This document shows positions 55,401 to 62,702 of a stretch of 64,000 bases of DNA, one piece after another. The notes beneath the pieces are model-generated. The model saw only the letters and a list, made by a program, of their open reading frames with translations, did not search any database and was not told the DNA's origin. The stretch comes from Runella salmonicolor. Its GTDB lineage: Bacteria > Bacteroidota > Bacteroidia > Cytophagales > Spirosomataceae. The stretch covers positions 124,001 to 188,000 of the forward strand of contig NZ_JAMZEL010000006.1 in assembly GCF_024158025.1 (NCBI RefSeq), in the 5' to 3' direction. Position 1 is the stretch's first letter; each line of letters begins with the position of its first letter. The translations under genes and the position numbers were made by a program.

Positions 55401-55768
55401 ACGACACTCTGCCCGTCGGGCGTCCAGCCCTGCACGGCGTCTTCGCCTGGATGCCAAGTGAGGCGTTTGGGTTCGCCGCCAGTGGCAGGAATAACGTACA
55501 CGTCGGTGTTGCCAGCGTACTGGGCCGAAAATGCAATCAGGCTGCCGTCGGGCGAAAAATGAGGGAGGGATTCGGTGCCTTCGTGGGTCGTGAGGCGTTG
55601 AGCTTTGCCGCCGTCGCGGTCAACGAGCCAGAGGTCGTCGGCATATACAAAGACAATGGCGCGGTCGCTGACGGTGGGTTGACGCAGCAGACGAGTGCCT
55701 TGCGCCGAGGCGTGGCTACCGTTGCCCCAAAAACCAACCAGTAAGGCCAGAAAGGGTAGAAATCGCAT
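52454..55768 (-). CDS. Exported tricorn-type S41 protease
   Basis: 1104 residues with a signal peptide through SHASAQ. Residues about 25-540 are propeller blades (SPDGSLIAFSAQYAGNTDVYV and repeated WSPDSK), a lysine/glutamate-rich linker lies near 540-580, then a PDZ-like domain (YLLEINGVPLTAEMDIYGL) and the S41 catalytic core: NERAGSGGDLMPF supplies the Ser, preceded by DERNNGGGSAADY. The family cleaves peptides, often downstream of other proteases. Located between an ABC ATPase and a ceramidase-like gene. Confidence 0.9.
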   Translation of the reverse strand: MRFLPFLALLVGFWGNGSHASAQGTRLLRQPTVSDRAIVFVYADDLWLVDRDGGKAQRLTTHEGTESLPHFSPDGSLIAFSAQYAGNTDVYVIPATGGEPKRLTWHPGEDAVQGWTPDGQSVVFRSGRSGYPTAIAKFFKVNIKGGFQEELPIPQAHAGEISADGQMAAYQTIGFWDPEWRNYRGGQAQPIWIVDLKTLTLKTTPQTDRERHTDPIWYKDMVYFLSERDYANNIWSFNPKTNELKQVTFHKDFDVKSLDASNDRIVYEQGGYLHLLDPQTGQTKQLIINVQGDFTWALPRWQDVRPSALLNASLSPTGKRALFEYRGDIFTVPKENGDWRNISHSSGVADRSPVWSPNGQKIAWFSDASGEYQLMISDQEGLEKPRAVALPNPTFYFKPQWSPDSKYISYTDTDYNLWVMEVEGGQPKKIDTERFAHPNRSLNPVWSPDSKWIAYARILDNQHKAIKVYNLETGQTHQLTDGMSDAISPVWDANGKYLYFLASTNFALNTGWLDMSSYQMPVTRGVYMIVLAKGEASPFLPKSDEEIVEKPEKKEEPTTDDKSKKTDKKGKEAPKKDEKPEPKKGVVVKIDLDGLDQRILALPKVAVKDYDQIIEGPEGSLFFTENIPDQPGFILHKYTLKDQKNEDFLKGIQYAVTAHDRKNLLYRSEGSWGIVATANPPKPGDGKLNMAGMKIQIDPKAEYKQIFREGWRYQRDFLYVNNTHGAPWNDVYQWYSPWIDHVRHRTDLNYVVDILGGEIAVGHSYTSGGDFPTLDNNNPAGLLGADFRIENGLYRLKTIFTGENWNPELRAPLSGPGIDVKEGDYLLEINGVPLTAEMDIYGLLEGTANRQIKIRVGATTDLKTAKLITVVPIANEAQLRTRAWVEGNRRKVSELSKGQLAYVWIPNTGNGGYEYFNRYYFAQQDKKGAVIDERNNGGGSAADYIVDVLARKLQGYFNSRANDHKPFTTPMAGLWGPKVMIINERAGSGGDLMPFLFRQAKVGPLVGTRTWGGLVGTWDTPPFIDGGRMVAPRGGFYDIDGKWSVEGEGIAPDVEVHQDPAKVAKGEDPQLEKSVQVALELLKTQSVTLKPEPEAPIRYKRPQK

Positions 55769-55896
55769 GATGAAGGGTTATTTAGTTGTGCTGAAAATTA
55801 CGCATATTTGCAATGCTCCCCAAATCTATTTGCCCGTTGTACGCTAGCGATTTATCTCTGCGGTTTCTCTGTATTCAAGGTTATCGTTATTCGATT

Positions 55897-56871
55897 TTAT
55901 AAAGTACGGAAATCAACAAATACTGATTTTTCCAAAGGCACTACTTCATGGTGATTGACTTTGAGCAGTTGCGGCCCCGCTTGAAGGTATATTTTGTAGT
56001 GACTTCCTTCAAATACTACCCGTTTTACCACACTTTCTACCCCGTAAATGGTGGGCGAAAGGGAGATTGTGAGTTTTTCGGGCCGAATGGCAATGCGACC
56101 ATCGGGAAGACGGGAATGTACATGATTTTTGAAAAAATCCGCATCCAATAGATTTATCTCTCCCGTCAGTTCGGCCACGTAGGCATCGGCGGGTGAATGA
56201 TAAATGGCTTCTGGCGTTCCGAGCTGAATCAAATTTCCGTGGTGTAAAATACCCATGCGCGTGGAGAGGCTGAGGGCGTCATTGGCGTCGTGCGTGACAA
56301 AAATGCAGGCAATGCCCGTTTGTTCGGCCAGCTCTCGAATGGTTTCGGTGAGGCGGCGGCGGTTGGGTAAGTCCAAATGGGCAAATGGCTCATCCAATAG
56401 CAATACTTTGGCTTCTTCGGCCAAAGCACGGGCAATGGCGGTGCGCTGTTTTTCGCCACCAGAAAGCGATTTGGCGGGATGCTCAGCCACGGATTCCAGT
56501 TGACAAAGCTGGAGTAATTCGTCCACCCGTTCGTCGCGGTAGGCTTTTTCGTAGTACCGCAACGCGTAATTTATGTTCTCTCGGACCGTCAACGGTGCCG
56601 AAAGATTATAGTCTTGATGAACAATCTTGATGTCGGGATGGCCTGGAATGAGCTGGTCGCTGGCAAGGCGTAATTTTTGTCCCTGAAGCCAAATGTCCCC
56701 TTCGTCGGGGTCCAATAATCCCGCCGCAATGCGGAGTAAGGTGCTTTTGCCAGAGCCGCTTTCGCCCAGTAAACCAAAGATTTCACCTTCAAAAAGCGCA
56801 AAGCTAACTTCTTTGACGACCCATTGTTTTTGGTATATTTTTGAAACGGAATTGAGTTTAAAAAAAGACAT
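55897..56871 (-). CDS. ABC transporter ATP-binding protein with TOBE-like domain
   Basis: 324 residues from the ATG at 56871; a TTG three codons upstream (56880) is less likely. Walker A GESGSGKST, signature LSGGEKQRTAIARAL, Walker B VLLLDEPFAHLD and the switch His (FVTHD) are intact. The C-terminal part (GRIAIRPEKLTI onward) is a TOBE-like regulatory fold, as in iron(III), sulfate or polyamine importers. The permease and binding protein are not adjacent, so the substrate is unknown. Confidence 0.85.
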   Translation of the reverse strand: MSFFKLNSVSKIYQKQWVVKEVSFALFEGEIFGLLGESGSGKSTLLRIAAGLLDPDEGDIWLQGQKLRLASDQLIPGHPDIKIVHQDYNLSAPLTVRENINYALRYYEKAYRDERVDELLQLCQLESVAEHPAKSLSGGEKQRTAIARALAEEAKVLLLDEPFAHLDLPNRRRLTETIRELAEQTGIACIFVTHDANDALSLSTRMGILHHGNLIQLGTPEAIYHSPADAYVAELTGEINLLDADFFKNHVHSRLPDGRIAIRPEKLTISLSPTIYGVESVVKRVVFEGSHYKIYLQAGPQLLKVNHHEVVPLEKSVFVDFRTL

Positions 56872-56920
56872 TGTTCGCAAAACTATAAGTTACCTCTCTG
56901 AAATTTCGGTTTTTATCGCT

Positions 56921-56928
56921 CAAAAGTA
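56921..56928 (-). promoter_or_regulatory. -7 element TACTTTTG for the ABC ATPase gene
   Basis: TACTTTTG on the minus strand, 49 bp before the ATG at 56871. The -33 region is only a T run. Confidence 0.45.
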
Positions 56929-57073
56929 CAACAAACTATTGGGTATAAAATTTCTTAGCTAACTTGCCTTGTCAATGGTATGTAAGGGGAAGGATAAGAA
57001 GTACGGACATTACAATCTGTGACTTTAAACTCCTGTTTTCCTGCACCAGACTAAACACTAAAAACCAAACTTT

Positions 57074-58828
57074 ATGATTCGTCAATTACTCTATGGAGGA
57101 GTACTGGCATTGGCGTGTGTTGCGCAGACTTTGGAAGCGCAAACGACGTACAATAGCCACGCACAACTCTCCGGCAGACTTAAAAACCTCTCGACAAAGT
57201 TCAACGCATTGGCTTCGGTGAGTTCTATCGGTAAAAGCGCCGGTGGTCGCGACCTTTGGCTTCTTACCTTAGGAAAAGGAGATGCCACCAAAAAACCAGC
57301 CATTCTCATTGTGGCTGGGCTAGACGGTACCCACTTGGCAGGTAGTGAATTGGCCATCCAGACGGCCGAAAAAATGCTCGGAGCAGCCAATGCTGACAGC
57401 GTTGCTAAGCTGTTGGAAACCAAAACCTTCTATTTTCTGCCCAGCATGAACCCTGATGCGCAGGAGCAGTTTTCGGCTAAACTAAAGTACGAACGTACAA
57501 CCAATGACTCCAAAACCGACGACGACCGCGACGGCCGCGTAGATGAAGACCCGTTTGAGGATCTCAACGGCGATGGTGTCGTATCATGGATTCGCGTAGA
57601 GGATGCGGCGGGAACCTACGTAGCGAGCAAAGAAGACCCGCGCATTCTGGTCAAAGCTGACCCTTCAAAGGGCGAAAGCGGTAAATATTTGGTTTATACC
57701 GAAGGCATTGATAACGACAAAGATGGAGTATACAACGAAGATGGTGCGGGTGGTGTAAACCCAGAAAAGAACTTCACGTTTGATTATCAGATATTTACAA
57801 CTGGTTCGGGCGAACACGCCGCTTCGGAGCCAGAAGTACGCGCTTTACTGGATTTCCTGTATCGTGCCCCCAATATTTTTGCGGTTCTTACCTTTGGCCC
57901 CAACAACAACCTGAGCGAAGCTCCGCGTTTTGACGCGGCAAAAGTGGCTCGTCGGATTTTGACTGGGCCACTCGCAAAAGATGCCAAAGCAATGGAGCAG
58001 GTGTCAAAATTATACAATGGTCGTACGGCTTTGAAAGACGCACCGACCATGCCGCAAACACGCGGAAATTTCTCCCAAACGGCCTATTACCACGCGGGTC
58101 GTTATAGCTTTACGACTCCAGGCTGGTGGACTCCCAAAGTAGAAGCCCCCAGAGATACGACCAGAAGAGCCGCCGCAACGGCCCCAACTACCCCTTCTCC
58201 AACGGCACCTGCTGCCACAGGCGGCCCCGCTGGTGGTGGACGCATGGGCGGTGGTGGTGCCGCCGCCGCAACAAGCACGGCCAATGCAAGTGAAGACGAT
58301 GCTCGTTTTCTGAAGTGGGCCGACAAAGAAAAATTGACGGGTGTGTACGTGGATTGGAAAACCATTCAACATCCTGATTTCCCCGGCCAAAAAGTGGAAG
58401 TGGGGGGGATTGTTCCTTTCTCTAAATTGAACCCGCCGGTCTCTTATTTGACCGCCGTTGCCGATAAACATGTAAAATTCCTGACGGGATTGGGTGCGCA
58501 GATGCCCGAAATTCAATTGGTAAATGTAAAAACGGAATCCTTGGGCAACGGCCTGACGCGCATTACGGCAACCGTTATCAATAAAGGATTGATGCCAACC
58601 TACGCCGAAATCGGCGACCGTGTTCGCTTTGTTCAGAAAGTAAAAACCGAACTAAAATTGGGAGCTGGACAGGCCATTGTGTCGGGTAAACGCCTAAACC
58701 TACGCGCCGCGCTTGCTTCTGATGAGTCGGAAGAATACACGTGGTTGGTGTCGGGAACTGGTAAATTGACCATTGAAACGGGATGTCCTACGGCAGGCGT
58801 AAAATCAGCAGATGTCACGTTGAAGTAG
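57074..58828 (+). CDS. M14-family peptidase-like protein with degenerate zinc site
   Basis: 584 residues with a signal peptide (GGVLALACVAQTLEAQ). The fold parallels its downstream neighbour, including the TFYFLPSMNPDAQEQF block and two Ca2+-like loops (DDDRDGRVDED, DLNGDGVV; IDNDKDGVYNEDG). The usual HxxE zinc motif is replaced by GTHLAGSE (His87, Glu92, too far apart), and the third histidine region reads VLTFGPNNNL. It is therefore probably not a normal zinc carboxypeptidase; it may bind peptides or regulate its paralogue. A Gly/Ala/Pro/Thr-rich linker occupies about 355-412. Confidence 0.8.
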   Translation: MIRQLLYGGVLALACVAQTLEAQTTYNSHAQLSGRLKNLSTKFNALASVSSIGKSAGGRDLWLLTLGKGDATKKPAILIVAGLDGTHLAGSELAIQTAEKMLGAANADSVAKLLETKTFYFLPSMNPDAQEQFSAKLKYERTTNDSKTDDDRDGRVDEDPFEDLNGDGVVSWIRVEDAAGTYVASKEDPRILVKADPSKGESGKYLVYTEGIDNDKDGVYNEDGAGGVNPEKNFTFDYQIFTTGSGEHAASEPEVRALLDFLYRAPNIFAVLTFGPNNNLSEAPRFDAAKVARRILTGPLAKDAKAMEQVSKLYNGRTALKDAPTMPQTRGNFSQTAYYHAGRYSFTTPGWWTPKVEAPRDTTRRAAATAPTTPSPTAPAATGGPAGGGRMGGGGAAAATSTANASEDDARFLKWADKEKLTGVYVDWKTIQHPDFPGQKVEVGGIVPFSKLNPPVSYLTAVADKHVKFLTGLGAQMPEIQLVNVKTESLGNGLTRITATVINKGLMPTYAEIGDRVRFVQKVKTELKLGAGQAIVSGKRLNLRAALASDESEEYTWLVSGTGKLTIETGCPTAGVKSADVTLK

Positions 58829-58873
58829 GGCTTTCTGTTAATCGTTATTTGTTATCCGTTAATTGTAAAAACA

Positions 58874-60688
58874 ATGAAAAAACACATTCACTCATTTATA
58901 TATGCACTCGTTTGCTGCACTTTAGCGGTCAACGCTTTTGCACAAACTGCCCCCCAAACCGACCCAGACCTGAACGGTATGCGGGCGATTGGTACCCCCG
59001 CCAATCCTAAAGTTAAATGGGGTTGGAATTATTACATGGACTACGCTGGGTTCAACAAACTGATGCAAGAATTGGCCAAAGCCTATCCCGATTTGGTCAA
59101 ATACGAATCCATCGGAAAATCGTTTCAGGGACGTGAGATGTACGTCATTACCGTTACGGATTTTAAAAGCGGAAAACCCGAAAATAAGCCTGCTTTTTGG
59201 ATCGACGGAAACATTCACGCCAATGAGTTGCAGGGAACGCAGTTTGCCATGTACACGGCTTGGTACTTGGCCGAGAGTTTCGGGAAAATGGATTTTGTAA
59301 CCGATATGTTGAAAGGACGTACATTCTACATATTGCCTTCACTTAACCCCGATGCGCACGAAAATTTTATCTATAAATCAAACACCACCAGCTCGTCGCG
59401 CTCAGGCATGATGCCGCTCGACGACGACGGCGATGGTTTGGTGGATGAAGACACTTACGATGATTTGGATGGTGATGGCAACATCGTGACCATGCGTCGC
59501 AAATCTCCTACGGGGCGGTATAAAGTAGACCCTGATTTTCCGGGTCGTATGATTTTGGCAAAGCCAGATGAGCAAGGAGAATACGAAATGCTTGGTTTTG
59601 AGGGAATTGATAATGACGGTGACGGTCGCGTAAACGAAGATAATCCGGGAGCATACGACCCCAACCGCGACTGGGGCTGGGGCTGGCAGCCTGATTATAT
59701 TCAGGGTGGGGCGCTTTTTTATCCGGGAACATTGCCCGAAACAAAAAACGTGAAGAAATTCTTCTACTCACATCCAAACATTGCGGGTGCGCAAAGTTAC
59801 CACAACTTCGGCGGGATGTTTTTGCGTCCTCCTGGCGCGGAAGAAGATGCCATGTACGTGCCGCAATCTGACATTGCCGTGTATGACGTAATCGGAAAAA
59901 CGGGTGAGAAAATGATTCCAGGGTATAAGTACTACGTGCTTTGGAAAGACCTTTATACGGTGTATGGCGGTGAAATTGACTGGATTGGACTGGGACGTGG
60001 CGTGTTTATGTTCTCCAACGAAATCAATACATCTTGGCGGATGTTCAACAAAAACTCTACCGAAAACCGCAACCAAAACAGCGAGTTTGAGGAGTTTGAT
60101 AAGTTCTTGTTGTTGGGTGACGGCTACGTCAAATGGAAGCCCATCAAACACCCACAATACGGGGATATTGAAATCGGCGGGACCAAACGCAACTACATTC
60201 GTAACACGCCGGGCTTTTTGTTGGAAGAAGAAGGGCACCGTAACATGGCCTTTACCATGCTTCATGCCTACCACATGCCTAAGTTGGAAATCATTGATAT
60301 TAAAACCAAAGCTTTGGCCAACGGCCTGACGGAAGTAACGGCGGTGGTACAAAACCAACGGGCTATTCCGACCCACTCCGCGCATGATTTAAGATTCAAA
60401 ATCGAGCGACCTGATTACATCACGCTCAAAAACGCGCAAGTATTGGCGGGAATGATTGTAGAAAATGAAGATCTGGGAATCACGAGAGAACAAAAATATA
60501 ATCCGCAAACGATTGAAGTGGCCAACATTGCTGGTACTGTCGGCGGCGGCGGTGGAGGCGGTGGTTTTGGCGGTTTCGGTGGCGGCGGAAATTCCGTGAA
60601 AGTACGCTGGATTGTCAAAGGCAAAGCCGACAAATGGACCGTTGAGGTAGACAGCCGCAAAGGAGGCATTGTTTCCAAAACCCTGTAA
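58874..60688 (+). CDS. Exported M14-family zinc carboxypeptidase
   Basis: 604 residues with a signal peptide (CCTLAVNAFAQ). The zinc site is present: DGNIHANELQG supplies His115 and Glu118, and SYHNFGG supplies His310. Between them lie the Ca2+-like loops DDDGDGLVDEDTYDDLDGDG and GIDNDGDGRVNEDNPG. Near the C-terminus a run of glycines (about 557-575) precedes a final beta-rich domain. It should release C-terminal residues from exported or environmental peptides. It starts 45 bp after its degenerate paralogue. Confidence 0.88.
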   Translation: MKKHIHSFIYALVCCTLAVNAFAQTAPQTDPDLNGMRAIGTPANPKVKWGWNYYMDYAGFNKLMQELAKAYPDLVKYESIGKSFQGREMYVITVTDFKSGKPENKPAFWIDGNIHANELQGTQFAMYTAWYLAESFGKMDFVTDMLKGRTFYILPSLNPDAHENFIYKSNTTSSSRSGMMPLDDDGDGLVDEDTYDDLDGDGNIVTMRRKSPTGRYKVDPDFPGRMILAKPDEQGEYEMLGFEGIDNDGDGRVNEDNPGAYDPNRDWGWGWQPDYIQGGALFYPGTLPETKNVKKFFYSHPNIAGAQSYHNFGGMFLRPPGAEEDAMYVPQSDIAVYDVIGKTGEKMIPGYKYYVLWKDLYTVYGGEIDWIGLGRGVFMFSNEINTSWRMFNKNSTENRNQNSEFEEFDKFLLLGDGYVKWKPIKHPQYGDIEIGGTKRNYIRNTPGFLLEEEGHRNMAFTMLHAYHMPKLEIIDIKTKALANGLTEVTAVVQNQRAIPTHSAHDLRFKIERPDYITLKNAQVLAGMIVENEDLGITREQKYNPQTIEVANIAGTVGGGGGGGGFGGFGGGGNSVKVRWIVKGKADKWTVEVDSRKGGIVSKTL

Positions 60689-60762
60689 AGTACCGTACAT
60701 TTTACATTTATTATTTTTCTGTTCTTCGGTTTTGCAGTTCTATAAATCGGGCAGACGCTTCT

Positions 60763-60787
60763 GGGCAGACGCAAGGCCTGCCCCTAC
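60763..60787 (+). repeat. Dispersed hairpin repeat, copy 2
   Basis: 25 bp beginning GGGCAGACGC and ending CCTGCCCCTAC, with stem GGGCAG/CTGCCC. It is 23/25 identical to the reverse complement of 50216-50240, with a compensatory stem change. A partial copy of its first ten bases (GGGCAGACGC) lies just upstream at 60749-60758. Confidence 0.7.
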
Positions 60788-60817
60788 TGGTTTTTTAATT
60801 TTGCATTCATATGAACG

Positions 60818-60851
60818 AAAAATTGGCTGCCCGAAAGCGCAGCCAATTTTT
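60818..60851 (+). terminator. Rho-independent terminator after the M14 pair
   Basis: 13-bp arms AAAAATTGGCTGC / GCAGCCAATTTTT with an 8-nt loop, continuing into a T run. Confidence 0.85.
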
Positions 60852-60902
60852 TTTGCGCCGTTTTTTTACGTTCTTCGTTTAACCTAATATTAACCCCACT
60901 TC

Positions 60903-62474
60903 ATGAAGCTTCTCTTTACACTCATCACGTTTGTTTTCTTCGCCACAACCGCAACTTTTGCCCAAGAATACGATGTACTCATACGCGGCGGTAAAATTGT
61001 AGACGGTACCGGAAATGCTTGGTTTTACGGCGATGTAGCCATCAAAAACGGCAAGATTGCGCGCGTCGGCCAATGGCCAAATGCCACCGCCAAGATAATA
61101 TTGGATGCCAAAGGGCTGATTGTGAGTCCGGGGTTTATTGATGTACACACCCACATTGAAGAAGACGAATTCAGATTGCCTACGGCCGACAATTTCATTT
61201 ATGATGGTGTTACTACTGTGGTAACGGGTAATTGCGGTTTGTCAAACGTAGATTTAGGGCTGTATTTTAAGCAACTAGACAGTGTCAAAACATCGGTCAA
61301 CGTGGCGTCGTTGATTGGCCACAATGACGTTCGGAAAGCGGTGATGGGCACGGCCAATCGGTTTGCAACCACCGAAGAGCAACAGCGTATGGAAGTCCTC
61401 GTCGAAAAAGCCATGAAAGACGGGGCCTATGGTCTGGCCACGGGGCTGATTTACGTACCCGGTACCTATTCCAACACCGAAGAAGTGGTGGGATTGGCCA
61501 AAGTGGCGGCTCGCTACGGCGGCGTGTATGCCTCGCACATTCGTTATGAAGGTGATGAAGTCCTGACCGCCATCGAAGAGGCCGTCAATATCGGGCGGCA
61601 AGCCGCTATTCCTGTTCAGATTTCGCACTTTAAAGTAAGCGGACAAAACAACTGGGGACGCTCCAAAGAGACCATTGCGGCTGTCGAAAACGCCCGACGT
61701 GAAGGCATCGACGTCACCATTGACCAATACCCCTATACCGCCAGCAGCACTGGGCTAAATACATTACTGCCAAGTTGGGCGCTGGCAGGCGGGCTGGATT
61801 CTATCAAAGCACGCGTCAACGACCCTGCTACGCGTCAGCGTATGGTGAAAGAAATGGTGGCAACGCTCAAACGTCGTAAGCAAAATCACTTTACCTACGC
61901 TGTAGTGGCCTATTATGACGCTGATACCACGCTCAACGGTAAAAATATTGAAGAGATAAATCTCCTGAAAGGGCGCAAACACAAAGCAACCGTAGAAGCC
62001 GAGACCATCATGGAAATGGCCGTCAAAGGTGGGGCTAGTATGGTATTTCATGGCATGGGCGATTGGGACGTCGAAAACATTATGCGGTATCCGCAAAATA
62101 TGTTTGCCTCTGATGCTTCTATTCGGGTGTATAACTTTGGTGTGCCTCACCCGCGCGGCTACGGCACCAACGCCCGCGTGTTGGGTTACTACGTACGTCA
62201 AAAAAAAATCATCCCCTTGGAAGAAGCCATTCGTCGCATGACTTCATTGCCCGCCCAAAAATTCAAGTTGGCCGAGCGAGGATTGCTTCAATCTGGTCGC
62301 GTGGCTGACGTACTCGTATTTGACGAAAACACCATCATCGACGTTTCTACCTACGACCGTCCGCATCAATATTCACGCGGGATGAAATACGTCATCGTCA
62401 ACGGGGAATTGGTTGTAGAAAATGAAAAACATACGGGGCTGCGGGCTGGAAAGGTATTGCGGAAAGGGGAGTAA
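60903..62474 (+). CDS. Exported D-aminoacylase (N-acyl-D-amino-acid deacylase)
   Basis: 523 residues with a signal peptide (FFATTATFAQ). Amidohydrolase-fold metal ligands: DVHTHIEED (His82, His84), Cys111 in GNCGLS (the metal-bridging Cys of D-aminoacylases), YASHIRYEGDEV, QISHFKVSG and FASDASIRVY (catalytic Asp). HPRGYGTNARVLG is the family's substrate loop. It should remove acyl groups from N-acyl-D-amino acids in the periplasm and so help use D-amino acids or lipid-like acyl amino acids. Confidence 0.9.
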   Translation: MKLLFTLITFVFFATTATFAQEYDVLIRGGKIVDGTGNAWFYGDVAIKNGKIARVGQWPNATAKIILDAKGLIVSPGFIDVHTHIEEDEFRLPTADNFIYDGVTTVVTGNCGLSNVDLGLYFKQLDSVKTSVNVASLIGHNDVRKAVMGTANRFATTEEQQRMEVLVEKAMKDGAYGLATGLIYVPGTYSNTEEVVGLAKVAARYGGVYASHIRYEGDEVLTAIEEAVNIGRQAAIPVQISHFKVSGQNNWGRSKETIAAVENARREGIDVTIDQYPYTASSTGLNTLLPSWALAGGLDSIKARVNDPATRQRMVKEMVATLKRRKQNHFTYAVVAYYDADTTLNGKNIEEINLLKGRKHKATVEAETIMEMAVKGGASMVFHGMGDWDVENIMRYPQNMFASDASIRVYNFGVPHPRGYGTNARVLGYYVRQKKIIPLEEAIRRMTSLPAQKFKLAERGLLQSGRVADVLVFDENTIIDVSTYDRPHQYSRGMKYVIVNGELVVENEKHTGLRAGKVLRKGE

Positions 62475-62702
62475 GTTTCTGCCCGATTTTGTTTGTCAAA
62501 CCCTGCATTTTTTTCATAATGGTGAGGTTTTAATTGCTTCTCACACAGGCTAGAGGCGCAAATCTGGCACGTATGCGGCATTTTGCTAATAAGTCAGATA
62601 ACTACTGTATCTTGATACAATTACCATTAACTAAATTGGTGTAGGTAAGATTTAAGAAAATTAGCAAATTCGTTCTTTAATTATGGCTTTCCGTTATTGC
62701 TT

